A DNA stretch of 64,000 bases. Origin: Streptomyces sp. SCUT-3. GTDB lineage: Bacteria > Actinomycetota > Actinomycetes > Streptomycetales > Streptomycetaceae. Below, piece by piece: positions 26,083 through 34,200 of the stretch. The notes below the pieces were generated by a model. It was not told the origin of the DNA. It ran no database searches and saw only the letters and a program-made list of their open reading frames with translations. Location: NCBI RefSeq assembly GCF_014083985.1, contig NZ_CP046907.1:3572501-3636500 (forward strand). The letters are read 5' to 3'. The position numbers were made by a program, and so were the translations under genes. Every line of letters starts with the position of its first letter. Within the stretch, counting starts at the first letter, position 1.

Positions 26083-28956
26083 ATGCCCGCGAAGAAGAAA
26101 CCCCGCCGCGCACGGCTCCTCGTGATCGCGGTCGTCGTCCTGTTGGTGGCAGCCATCGGCGGCGGATCGTTCTGGAGTGTCAGCACGGTGCGGGCTTCCT
26201 TCCCGCAGACCGCCGGCACGGTGAAGATCGACGGACTGTCGGGGGAGGTGCAGGTCAAGCGGGACGCCAACGGCATCCCGCAGGTCTACGCGGACAGCAC
26301 CGACGACCTCTTCCGCGCCCAGGGCTACGTCCACGCCCAGGACCGCTTCTGGGAGATGGACGTGCGCCGCCACCTCACCGGCGGCCGGCTGTCGGAGATG
26401 TTCGGGGAGGACCAGGTCGAGACCGACGCCTTCCTGCGCACCCTCGGTTGGCGCCGCGTCGCGCAGCAGGAGTACGAGACCAAGCTGTCGGCGCGCACCA
26501 AGGACCACCTCAAGGCCTACTCGGCCGGCGTCAACGCCTACCTGAAGGAGCGTTCGGGCGCCGAACTCTCCCTGGAGTACGCGGTCCTGGGGATCACCAC
26601 CGACTACGAGCCCGAGCCGTGGACCCCGGTCGACTCCGTCGCCTGGCTCAAGGCCATGGCCTGGGACCTGCGCGGCAACATGCAGGACGAGATCGACCGG
26701 GCGCTGATGACCAGCCGGCTCTCCGACAAGCAGGTGGCCGACCTCTACCCGTCCTACCCGTACCGGCGCAACAAGCCGATCGTCGAGGGCGGTTCGGTCG
26801 ACCAGCTGAGCAAGGAGTACGTGCCGGCCGCCGAGGAGGACGAGGGCGCCGGGGGCACGGCCGGACAGCCCGGAGCCGTGGGCGGCACCGGTGACGGCAC
26901 CGGCACCGGCGGCACCGGAGCGGTCGGCGGCGCCGGCGGCACCGGAGCGGTCGGCGGAACCGGGGCGGTCGGCGGCACCGGAGCCGTGGGCGGCACCGGC
27001 GGCACCACCGGCACCACCGGCACCGGTGCGGGCACCTCCTCCCAGGCCTCCCCGTACGTGCAGAGCCAGCTCTCCGGGCTCGCCGACGCCATGGACGCCG
27101 TCCCGGCGCTCCTCGGCGCCAGCGGCAGCGGCGTCGGCTCCAACTCCTGGGTGGTCTCCGGCGCGCACACCACCACCGGCAAGCCGATGCTGGCCAACGA
27201 CCCGCACCTGTCGCCGCAGCTGCCCTCGCTCTGGTACCAGATGGGCCTGCACTGCCGCACCGTCTCCGCCGAGTGCCCCTACGACGTGGCCGGCTACACC
27301 TTCTCCGGCATGCCGGGCGTGGTCATCGGTCACAACCAGTCGATCTCCTGGGGCTTCACCAACCTCGGGGCCGACGTGACCGACCTCTACCTCGAGAAGG
27401 TCACCGCCGGCACCTACCTGTACAACGGCCGTCAGGTGCCGTTCACGACCCGGCAGGAGACCATCGAGGTCGCCGGCGGGAAGAGCCGGAAGATCACCGT
27501 CCGCAGCACCAGGAACGGGCCGATCGTCTCCGACCGCAGCGACGAGCTCAAGAACGTCGGCAAGGACGCGCCGGTCGGCGACTCCGCCCCGGACCGCAAG
27601 GACGGCTACGCGGTCTCGCTGCGCTGGACCGCGCTGACCCCGGGCAACACCATGGACGCGGTCTTCGAGATGAACGCGGCCACCGACTTCGCCGGCTTCC
27701 GCAAGGCGGCCCGCAACTTCGCCGTCCCCGCCCAGAACCTGGTCTACGCCGACGTCAAGGGCAACATCGGCTACCAGGCCCCCGGGCGCGTCCCCGTGCG
27801 CGCCGAGGGCCACGACGGCAGCTGGCCGGCCCCCGGCTGGGACCCGAAGTACCGCTGGGTGAGCTACATACCCTTCAAGTCGCTGCCGTGGGAGTACAAC
27901 CCGAAGCGCGGCTACATCGTCACCGCCAACCAGGCCGTGGTCGACCGCGACTACCCGTACCCGCTGACCACCGACTGGGGCTACGGCGCCCGCAGCCAGC
28001 GGATAAACGACCTGATCGAGTCGAAGATCGAGGACGGCGGGAAGATCTCCATGGGCGACATGCAGTCCATGCAGACCGACAACAGCAGCGAGATGGCCAA
28101 GCTCCTCGTGCCGTACCTGCTCAAGATCGACGTCAAGGACAAGTACGTCCGCGACGCCCAGGACCTGCTCCAGGGCTGGGACTTCGACCAGGACGCCGAC
28201 TCGGCGGCGGCCGCCTACTTCAACGCCGTCTGGCGCAACGTCCTCAAGCTGGCCTTCGGCAACAAGATGCCCAAGGAGCTGCGGGTCAAGGGCCAGTGCC
28301 TGCGGGTGCTGCCGGCCGACGCCTCCGCGCCGGTGGACGACCTCGACGGCGGCGACGGGCTGGTGCGCGAGTGCGGCATGCGCTCCGGCGACCAGGCCCA
28401 GCCCGACGGCGGCGACCGCTGGTTCGAGACGGTCCGCAAGATCCTCCCCGACGAGGACAACGAGTGGTGGAACACCTCCCTGGAGGAGGGTGTGACCACC
28501 GACCGCGACCACGTCCTCGCCCAGGCGCTGGAGAACGCCCGCTACGAGCTGACCTCCAAGCTCGGCAAGGACATCACCACCTGGAGCTGGGGCCGCCTGC
28601 ACCGCCTGGAGCTGGAGAACCAGACCCTGGGCAAGGGCGCGCCCGACCTCGTGCAGCGCCTGTTCAACCGCGGCCCGTACGAGCTCGGCGGCGGCGAGGC
28701 GACGGTCAACGCCACCGGCTGGAACGCGGCCGGCGGCTACCGGGTGGTGTGGGTGCCCTCGATGCGGATGGTCGTCAACCTGGACGACTTCGACAAGTCC
28801 CGGTGGATCAACCTCACCGGCGCCTCCGGGCACGCCTTCGACAGCACCTACACCGACCAGACCGAGAAGTGGGTCAAGGGCGAGCTGCTGCCGTGGCGGT
28901 TCACGAAGGAGGCCGTCGCGGAGCGGACCGAGAACACCCTGACGCTGAAGCCGTAG
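26083..28956 (+). CDS. penicillin acylase family protein (Ntn hydrolase)
   Basis: Exported or membrane-anchored amidase of 957 residues. Residues 12-30 (LLVIAVVVLLVAAIGGGSF) form a signal anchor. The alpha region follows (VQVKRDANGIPQVYA, FRAQGYVHAQDRFWEMDVRR), then a spacer, then the beta chain beginning at the predicted nucleophile Ser353 in GVGSNSWVVSG, followed by PMLANDPHL. Members cleave themselves before this serine and hydrolyse amide bonds of penicillins, acyl-homoserine lactones, echinocandins or lipopeptides; the substrate cannot be read from sequence. The spacer is swollen by a Gly/Thr/Ala/Val repeat (26848-27040). ATG 26083; transcribed alone and closed by strong hairpins. Confidence 0.9.
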   Translation: MPAKKKPRRARLLVIAVVVLLVAAIGGGSFWSVSTVRASFPQTAGTVKIDGLSGEVQVKRDANGIPQVYADSTDDLFRAQGYVHAQDRFWEMDVRRHLTGGRLSEMFGEDQVETDAFLRTLGWRRVAQQEYETKLSARTKDHLKAYSAGVNAYLKERSGAELSLEYAVLGITTDYEPEPWTPVDSVAWLKAMAWDLRGNMQDEIDRALMTSRLSDKQVADLYPSYPYRRNKPIVEGGSVDQLSKEYVPAAEEDEGAGGTAGQPGAVGGTGDGTGTGGTGAVGGAGGTGAVGGTGAVGGTGAVGGTGGTTGTTGTGAGTSSQASPYVQSQLSGLADAMDAVPALLGASGSGVGSNSWVVSGAHTTTGKPMLANDPHLSPQLPSLWYQMGLHCRTVSAECPYDVAGYTFSGMPGVVIGHNQSISWGFTNLGADVTDLYLEKVTAGTYLYNGRQVPFTTRQETIEVAGGKSRKITVRSTRNGPIVSDRSDELKNVGKDAPVGDSAPDRKDGYAVSLRWTALTPGNTMDAVFEMNAATDFAGFRKAARNFAVPAQNLVYADVKGNIGYQAPGRVPVRAEGHDGSWPAPGWDPKYRWVSYIPFKSLPWEYNPKRGYIVTANQAVVDRDYPYPLTTDWGYGARSQRINDLIESKIEDGGKISMGDMQSMQTDNSSEMAKLLVPYLLKIDVKDKYVRDAQDLLQGWDFDQDADSAAAAYFNAVWRNVLKLAFGNKMPKELRVKGQCLRVLPADASAPVDDLDGGDGLVRECGMRSGDQAQPDGGDRWFETVRKILPDEDNEWWNTSLEEGVTTDRDHVLAQALENARYELTSKLGKDITTWSWGRLHRLELENQTLGKGAPDLVQRLFNRGPYELGGGEATVNATGWNAAGGYRVVWVPSMRMVVNLDDFDKSRWINLTGASGHAFDSTYTDQTEKWVKGELLPWRFTKEAVAERTENTLTLKP
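26848..27040 (+). repeat. GTGAVGG-coding minisatellite in acylase spacer
   Basis: Imperfect tandem units of about 18-21 bases code GTGAVGG or close variants at least five times, within a Gly/Thr-rich stretch of about 65 residues. It lies between the alpha region and the nucleophile Ser353. Confidence 0.8.
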
Positions 28957-28981
28957 GCGTACGGCGCGGCACGGCGGCACG

Positions 28982-29106
28982 GCGGGAGCCGCGGCGGCCC
29001 TCCGGCACCACGGGTGCCCGGCGGCCGCCGCGGCTCCCGCGCGTCGGGGCCGCCCCCGCCGCGGGGGCGGCCCCGCGCCGGGGAGCCCCGGCCGCGGCTC
29101 CCCGGC
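28982..29106. terminator. triple hairpin terminator, acylase / FTHF ligase
   Basis: Three hairpins follow each other: an 18-bp stem (28982-28999 with 29023-29040) enclosing a smaller one; a 15-bp stem (29045-29059 with 29061-29075); and an 11-bp stem (29077-29087 with 29096-29106). They lie between convergent genes and can stop transcription both ways. Confidence 0.85.
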
Positions 29107-29114
29107 CGGCCGTC

Positions 29115-29774
29115 TCAGTGCGGACGGAAGCGGTGCACCGCGGAGGGCGTCACGGCCGCGTGCACGGCCCGGTCGTGCTCCTCGGCCGGCACGGACTCCA
29201 GGACCTCGCCGTCGTACAGCACCACCACCAGGGCGGGGTCGGTCCCGGCCCGCTCCAGCCGGTCCAGCACCCGGTCGTAGGACCCGCCGCCGCGCCCCAG
29301 GCGCACCCCGCGCCGGTCCACCGCCAGCCCGGGCAGCAGCACGGCGTCGGCGGCGAGGACCGCCTCCGGGCCCAGCCGGGGCCCGATCGGCTCCAGCAGG
29401 CCCCGGCCGGCCTCCGCCAGCGTGTGGCCCCCGCCCTCGTACTCCGCCCAGTCCAGGTCGTTGTCCGGCAGCAGAACGGGCAGGAGCACCCGTGTGCCGC
29501 GCTCCCTCAGCACGTCGATCACCTCGCGGGTGTCCGGCTCCCGGCCCACGGAGACGTACGCCGCCACGGTGGTCGTGCCCGTGTGCCCCCGCCGCCCTGG
29601 CCCGGCACCGGCCCCGTCGGGGCCGGGCGCCGCCCCGGTCAGCTCCGGCAGCTCCAGGGCGTGCTCGGCCAGACGACGGCCTGCGGTCAGGACTTCACCC
29701 GGAGTCAACCCCGCCCTCACGTCCAGGAGTCTGCGACGCAACTCCGCCTTCGTAATGTCACTTCCGCGCAACAT
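29115..29774 (-). CDS. 5-formyltetrahydrofolate cyclo-ligase
   Basis: Folate enzyme of 219 residues. It converts 5-formyl-THF plus ATP to 5,10-methenyl-THF, removing an inhibitory storage form. Conserved parts are the N-terminal KAELRRRLLDVRAGLT, the segment LLPVLLPDNDLDWAEY, and the phosphate/ATP loop VLLPGLAVDRRGVRLGRGGGSYDRVL near the C-terminus. A glycine/proline insert at about 50-70 is typical of streptomycetes. ATG 29774. It is divergent from galU, the conserved streptomycete arrangement. Confidence 0.93.
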   Translation of the reverse strand: MLRGSDITKAELRRRLLDVRAGLTPGEVLTAGRRLAEHALELPELTGAAPGPDGAGAGPGRRGHTGTTTVAAYVSVGREPDTREVIDVLRERGTRVLLPVLLPDNDLDWAEYEGGGHTLAEAGRGLLEPIGPRLGPEAVLAADAVLLPGLAVDRRGVRLGRGGGSYDRVLDRLERAGTDPALVVVLYDGEVLESVPAEEHDRAVHAAVTPSAVHRFRPH

Positions 29775-29850
29775 GCGGTCAAAGCCTCCACTCGGGGCAA
29801 ACCAACCGGAACTTCATTTTCTCCCCATACCGAACGGCTAAGGTGCGTGC

Positions 29851-30759
29851 ATGACTCAAGCCCGTCCCCGGATCAGCAAGGCTGTCATCCCCGCAGCCGG
29901 CCTCGGCACCCGGTTCCTGCCGGCCACGAAGGCCACGCCCAAGGAGATGCTGCCGGTCGTCGACAAACCCGCGATCCAGTACGTGGTCGAGGAGGCCGTC
30001 GCGGCCGGACTGCCCGACGTGCTGATGGTCACCGGCCGCAACAAGCGGCCGCTGGAGGACCACTTCGACCGCAACTACGAGCTCGAGGAGGCCCTCTCCC
30101 GCAAGGGCGACGAGAGCCGCCTCGCCCGGGTCCGGGAGTCCAGCGACCTCGCCACCATGCACTACGTCCGCCAGGGGACTCCCAAGGGGCTGGGCCACGC
30201 CGTCCTGTGCGCGGAGCCGCACGTCGGCGACGAGCCGTTCGCCGTCCTCCTCGGCGACGACCTCATCGACCCGCGCGACCCGCTGCTGGAGCGCATGATC
30301 GACGTCCGGGCGGAGCTCGGCGGCAGCGTCGTCGCCCTCATCGAGGTCGAGCCGGAGCAGATCCACCTCTACGGCTGCGCCGCGGTCGAGCCGACCGGGG
30401 AGGACGGCGTGGTGCGGGTCACCGACCTGGTGGAGAAGCCGGACGCGGCCGACGCGCCGAGCAACCTCGCGGTCATCGGCCGCTACGTGCTCGACCCGGC
30501 CGTCTTCGAGGTGCTGCGCAAGACCGAGCCCGGGCGCGGCGGCGAGATCCAGCTCACCGACGCCCTGCGCGAGCTCGCCACCGGCCGCAGCGACGGCGGC
30601 CCCGTCCACGGCGTGCTGTTCACCGGCCGCCGCTACGACACCGGCGACCGCGGCGACTATCTGCGTGCGATCGTGCGACTCGCGTGCGAACGTGAAGACC
30701 TGGGGCCCGACTTCCGGTCCTGGCTCAAACGTTTCGTCACCGAGGAGATGCAGCATTGA
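29851..30759 (+). CDS. galU: UTP-glucose-1-phosphate uridylyltransferase
   Basis: Nucleotidyltransferase of 302 residues making UDP-glucose from UTP and glucose-1-phosphate, used for cell-wall glycans and trehalose. The signature AVIPAAGLGTRFLPATKATPKEMLPVVDKPAIQYVVEEA opens the protein (quoted across the nucleotide-binding loop), followed by VLLGDDLIDP and VEKPDAADAPSNLAVIGRYVL. ATG 29851. Its stop codon overlaps the TTG start of moeA, so the two are translationally coupled. Confidence 0.95.
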   Translation: MTQARPRISKAVIPAAGLGTRFLPATKATPKEMLPVVDKPAIQYVVEEAVAAGLPDVLMVTGRNKRPLEDHFDRNYELEEALSRKGDESRLARVRESSDLATMHYVRQGTPKGLGHAVLCAEPHVGDEPFAVLLGDDLIDPRDPLLERMIDVRAELGGSVVALIEVEPEQIHLYGCAAVEPTGEDGVVRVTDLVEKPDAADAPSNLAVIGRYVLDPAVFEVLRKTEPGRGGEIQLTDALRELATGRSDGGPVHGVLFTGRRYDTGDRGDYLRAIVRLACEREDLGPDFRSWLKRFVTEEMQH

Positions 30760-32102
30760 CCAGTCCCGCGCGCAGCGGACACCACGGCCCGTCCACGGGC
30801 CGCCCGCCGGCGGACCAGGAGCGCCCCGCGCGCGTCTGGTCCGTCGACGAGCACCTCGAGGACGTCCTCGGCCGCATCCGGCCGATGGACCCCATAGAGG
30901 TGCCGATCCTCGACGCCCAGGGCTGCGTCCTGGCCGAGGACGTCACCGTGGCCGTCGCCCTGCCGCCCTTCGACAACAGCTCCATGGACGGCTACGCGGT
31001 GCGCGCGGCCGACGTCGCCGAGGCGGACGCGGACCGCCCGGTGATCCTCGAGGTCGTCGGCGACATCGCCGCCGGCGCGGGCACCCTGCCGCACGTCGGG
31101 GCCGGCAGCTGCGCCCGCATCATGACCGGCGCCCCCCTGCCACCCGGCGCCGACGCAGTCGTCCCCGTCGAGTGGACCGACGGCGGGACCGGCGAGGGCC
31201 CGGTGGACGGCATGCGCGCCCACAGCGACGACCCGGCCGGCTCCGGCGGGCTGGTGCAGGTCTACCGGCCCGCGAAGCCCGGCGCCCACGTCCGTACCCG
31301 GGGCGGCGACGCCCGCGCGGGGGAGCTCGCCCTGGCCCTGGGCACCGTGCTGGGGCCGCCGCAGATCGGCCTGCTGGCCGCGGTCGGCCGGCCCACCGTC
31401 AAGGTCCGCCCGCGCCCGCGCGTGGTGGTGCTGTCCACCGGCAGCGAGCTCGTCCAGCCCGGCGAGGAGCCGGGCGACGGCCGGATCAACGACTCCAACA
31501 GCTTCGCGCTGACCGCCGCCGCCCGCGCGGCCGGCGCCGTCGCCTACCGGGTCGGCTCCGTCGCCGACGACGCCGACACCCTGCGCGCCACGGTCGAGGA
31601 CCACCTGGTCCGCGCCGACCTGGTCGTCACCAGCGGAGGTGTCAGCGTCGGCGCCTACGACGTGGTCAAGGAGGCGCTGGAGGGCGTGGAGTTCCGCAGG
31701 CTGGCCATGCAGCCCGGGAAGCCCCAGGGCTTCGGGCTGGTCGGCCCGGACCGCGTCCCGCTGTGCGCGCTGCCCGGCAACCCGGTCAGCGCCTACGTCT
31801 CCTTCGAGGTCTTCGTCCGGCCGGTCATAAGGGCCCTGATGGGGATCGAGCCGGCGCGGCGGGAGACCGTCCGCGCCGTCGTCGACACCGACCTGGCCTC
31901 CCTGCCGGGCAAGCGCCAGTTCCTGCGGGCCCGCCACACCCCGCCCGCGCCGGGGGAGTGCACGGGCACCGTCACCCCGGTCGGCGGCCACGGCTCGCAC
32001 CTGGTCAAGGCGCTGGCCCACGCCGACGCACTGGTCGTCGTCCCCGAGGAGACGACCGAGGTGCCCGCCGGCACCGAGGTGGACGTCCTCCTGCTGGGCT
32101 GA
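30756..32102 (+). CDS. moeA: molybdopterin molybdenumtransferase MoeA
   Basis: Enzyme of 448 residues that inserts molybdate into adenylylated molybdopterin in the last step of Moco synthesis. Seen are PFDNSSMDGYAVRAADV, the catalytic domain with STGSELVQPGEEPGDGRINDSN, VTSGGVSVGAYDVV and ALPGNPVSAYVSFEVFVRP, and a C-terminal beta-barrel domain. The TTG at 30756 overlaps the galU stop and follows GAGGAGATGCAGCA. Upstream of the GEPHE domain the sequence is complete, so no truncation. Confidence 0.95.
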   Translation: MTSPARSGHHGPSTGRPPADQERPARVWSVDEHLEDVLGRIRPMDPIEVPILDAQGCVLAEDVTVAVALPPFDNSSMDGYAVRAADVAEADADRPVILEVVGDIAAGAGTLPHVGAGSCARIMTGAPLPPGADAVVPVEWTDGGTGEGPVDGMRAHSDDPAGSGGLVQVYRPAKPGAHVRTRGGDARAGELALALGTVLGPPQIGLLAAVGRPTVKVRPRPRVVVLSTGSELVQPGEEPGDGRINDSNSFALTAAARAAGAVAYRVGSVADDADTLRATVEDHLVRADLVVTSGGVSVGAYDVVKEALEGVEFRRLAMQPGKPQGFGLVGPDRVPLCALPGNPVSAYVSFEVFVRPVIRALMGIEPARRETVRAVVDTDLASLPGKRQFLRARHTPPAPGECTGTVTPVGGHGSHLVKALAHADALVVVPEETTEVPAGTEVDVLLLG

Positions 32103-32278
32103 TCCCTCCCGGGCGGGGCGCCGCGGGCCGCCCGCGGCGCCCCGCCCGGGGCGGCCCGCGGCGCCGGTCCGTCTCCCGAAGGGGCGGCCCGGTGCCCGAG
32201 GGGGCGGCCCGGGAGGCCCGCCCCGCCCGGCTGGCGGTAGCGTGTCTGCCCGACCCACCGCCCCGGGAGACGGCCGAC

Positions 32279-32785
32279 ATGACCACCGACAACGCCCGTT
32301 CGCACCTGACGCACATCGACGAGTCGGGCGCGGCCCGCATGGTCGACGTCTCGGACAAGCAGGTGACGGCCCGCACCGCCAGAGCAACCGGCCGCGTCCT
32401 GGTCTCTCCGCGCGTGGTGGAACTCCTGCGGGGGGAGGGCATGCCCAAGGGGGACGCCCTCGCCACCGCCCGCATCGCCGGGATCATGGGCGCCAAGCGC
32501 ACCCCTGACCTCGTCCCCCTGTGCCACCCCCTCGCCCTGTCGGGGGTCCGCGTCGAGCTGTCCGTCACCGACGAGGCAGTCGAGATCGAAGCCGTCGTGC
32601 GGACCACCGACCGCACCGGCGTCGAGATGGAGGCCCTCACCGCGGTCACCGTGGCCGCCCTCACCGTGGTCGACATGGTCAAGGCGGTCGACAAGGCGGC
32701 GGTGATCACCGACGTCGGGGTCGAGGAGAAGACCGGCGGGAAGTCCGGCGACTGGCACCGAGCCCCGTCCTCCGGGACCCTGTGA
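32279..32785 (+). CDS. moaC: cyclic pyranopterin monophosphate synthase MoaC
   Basis: Enzyme of 168 residues acting with MoaA in the first step of molybdopterin synthesis, forming cyclic pyranopterin monophosphate from the GTP-derived cyclohydro-intermediate. Motifs are MVDVSDKQVTARTARATG, KRTPDLVPLCHPLALSG (key Lys and His), RTGVEMEALTAV and the C-terminal DMVKAVDKAAVITDV. ATG 32279 follows GGGAGACGGCCGAC. The longer upstream frame overlaps moeA antisense-like sequence and is not coding. Confidence 0.95.
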   Translation: MTTDNARSHLTHIDESGAARMVDVSDKQVTARTARATGRVLVSPRVVELLRGEGMPKGDALATARIAGIMGAKRTPDLVPLCHPLALSGVRVELSVTDEAVEIEAVVRTTDRTGVEMEALTAVTVAALTVVDMVKAVDKAAVITDVGVEEKTGGKSGDWHRAPSSGTL

Positions 32786-32798
32786 ACGAGGAGACGCC

Positions 32799-33440
32799 GT
32801 GACCCTTCCCGACCCCTCGGCCCCCGCCGGCCCGGCCCGCCCCGCGGACGCACCGGGCGGCTCCGCCGCGCCCGCAGCCACCGCCGACGCCCCCGCCCCC
32901 GCCGACGTGCCCGCGGCCCCCGCCGCCCGCCGGGCCCTGGCCGTGACCGTCTCCAACCGCGCCTTCGCCGGCGTCTACGAGGACCGCGGAGGCCCCCTGC
33001 TCGTCGAGGGCCTGACCGCCATGGGCTTCGCGGCCGACGGACCCCGGGTGGTGCCCGACGGCGACCCGGTCGAGGAGGCGCTGCGCGACGCCGTGGCCGC
33101 CGGCTACGACGTGGTGCTCACCACCGGCGGCACCGGGATCTCGCCCACCGACCGCACCCCGGAGGCCACCCGCAGGGTGCTCGACCGGGAGATCCCCGGG
33201 ATCGCCGAGGCGATCAGGGCCGAGGGGCGGGCCGCGGTGCCCACCGCGGCCCTCTCGCGCGGCACGGCGGGCGTCGCCGGGACCACCCTCGTGGTGAACC
33301 TCCCCGGCTCCACCGGCGGCGTCAGGGACGGCCTGGCCGTGCTGCGGCCCCTGCTGGCGCACGCCGTCGACCAGATCAACGGCGGGGACCATCCGCAGCC
33401 TCCGGCCGCGGCCCCGCCCCGGCACGGGAGACCGAGCTGA
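32799..33440 (+). CDS. MoaB/Mog-type molybdopterin adenylyltransferase
   Basis: Protein of 213 residues of the MoaB/Mog family, which adenylylates molybdopterin before MoeA inserts molybdate. The fold is marked by ALAVTVSNRAFAGVYEDRGGPLL, YDVVLTTGGTGISPTDRTPEATR, and VVNLPGSTGGVRDGLAVL. About 45 residues of alanine/proline-rich sequence precede the domain, which could indicate a later true start, but GTG 32799 has the best site (GAGGAGACGCC). Sequence does not separate MoaB from Mog. Its TGA overlaps the proposed CTG start of the GNAT gene. Confidence 0.9.
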   Translation: MTLPDPSAPAGPARPADAPGGSAAPAATADAPAPADVPAAPAARRALAVTVSNRAFAGVYEDRGGPLLVEGLTAMGFAADGPRVVPDGDPVEEALRDAVAAGYDVVLTTGGTGISPTDRTPEATRRVLDREIPGIAEAIRAEGRAAVPTAALSRGTAGVAGTTLVVNLPGSTGGVRDGLAVLRPLLAHAVDQINGGDHPQPPAAAPPRHGRPS

Positions 33441-34057
33441 ACGCTTCCTGGCCCGTCGAGCTGACGGAGGGGGACGTCGCCCTCCGTCCGTTGAGGATGC
33501 GCGACCAGCACGCCTGGCGGGAGGTCAACCTGCGCAACCGCGACTGGCTGCGCCCCTGGGAGGCCACGCTTCCCCCCGCCCCGCCGGGCCACTTCGTGCA
33601 GCGCCCGTCCTACCGGCAGATGGTCCGCCACCTGCGGGCCGAGGCGTCCGCGGGCCGGATGCTCCCCTTCGTGGTGGACTACCGGGGCCGGCTGGCCGGG
33701 CAGTTGACCGTCGCCGGCATCACCTGGGGGTCGATGTGCTCGGCGCACGTCGGCTACTGGGTGGACCGGGCGGTCGCCGGCCGCGGCGTGACGCCGACGG
33801 CCGTCGCCCTCGCGGTGGACCACTGCTTCTTCACCCTCGGCCTGCACCGCGTCGAGGTGTGCATCCGGCCGGAGAACATGCCGAGCCGCCGGGTGGTGGA
33901 GAAGCTCGGTTTCCGCGAGGAGGGGCTGCGCCCCCGCTACCTCCACATCGACGGGGGCTGGCGCGACCACCTGGTCTACGCCCTCACCGTTGAGGACGTG
34001 CCCGGGGGCCTCGTGCAGCGGTGGCGGAACGCGCGTCCGGGCAGCACCTTGAAATGA
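33437..34057 (+). CDS. GNAT N-acetyltransferase, RimJ/RimL family
   Basis: Acetyltransferase of about 206 residues resembling ribosomal-protein N-acetyltransferases. The acetyl-CoA site is VGYWVDRAVAGRGVTPTAVALAV and the end motif is ENMPSRRVVEKLGFREEGLRPRY. The first normal start in frame (TTG 33491) would cut off the first beta strand VELTEGDVALRPL, which the fold needs. The only upstream candidate is CTG at 33437, which overlaps the moaB stop (CTGA) and follows GGGAGACCGAG. I propose CTG initiation coupled to moaB. Substrate unknown. Confidence 0.85.
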   Translation: MNASWPVELTEGDVALRPLRMRDQHAWREVNLRNRDWLRPWEATLPPAPPGHFVQRPSYRQMVRHLRAEASAGRMLPFVVDYRGRLAGQLTVAGITWGSMCSAHVGYWVDRAVAGRGVTPTAVALAVDHCFFTLGLHRVEVCIRPENMPSRRVVEKLGFREEGLRPRYLHIDGGWRDHLVYALTVEDVPGGLVQRWRNARPGSTLK

Positions 34058-34200
34058 AATAAACGTTCGAATTAAAAGACTCATTCAGGGCCGGTATGAA
34101 TCTTCCGGTCTCGGAAATCGTAAAAAAAGTTCGAAGAATCAACCAGATCGTGCGACACACCGTCCGAAATTGCGGATGAGCCACCCCCGGGAGTCCTACC
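34058..34200 (+). promoter_or_regulatory. AT-rich upstream region of sepX
   Basis: The 34058-34135 stretch is the most AT-rich DNA seen in this half of the window. It contains two copies of GTTCGAA, at 34065 and 34129, and a run of seven A at 34122. A ribosome site GGGAG lies eight bases before the GTG at 34201. Confidence 0.55.
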
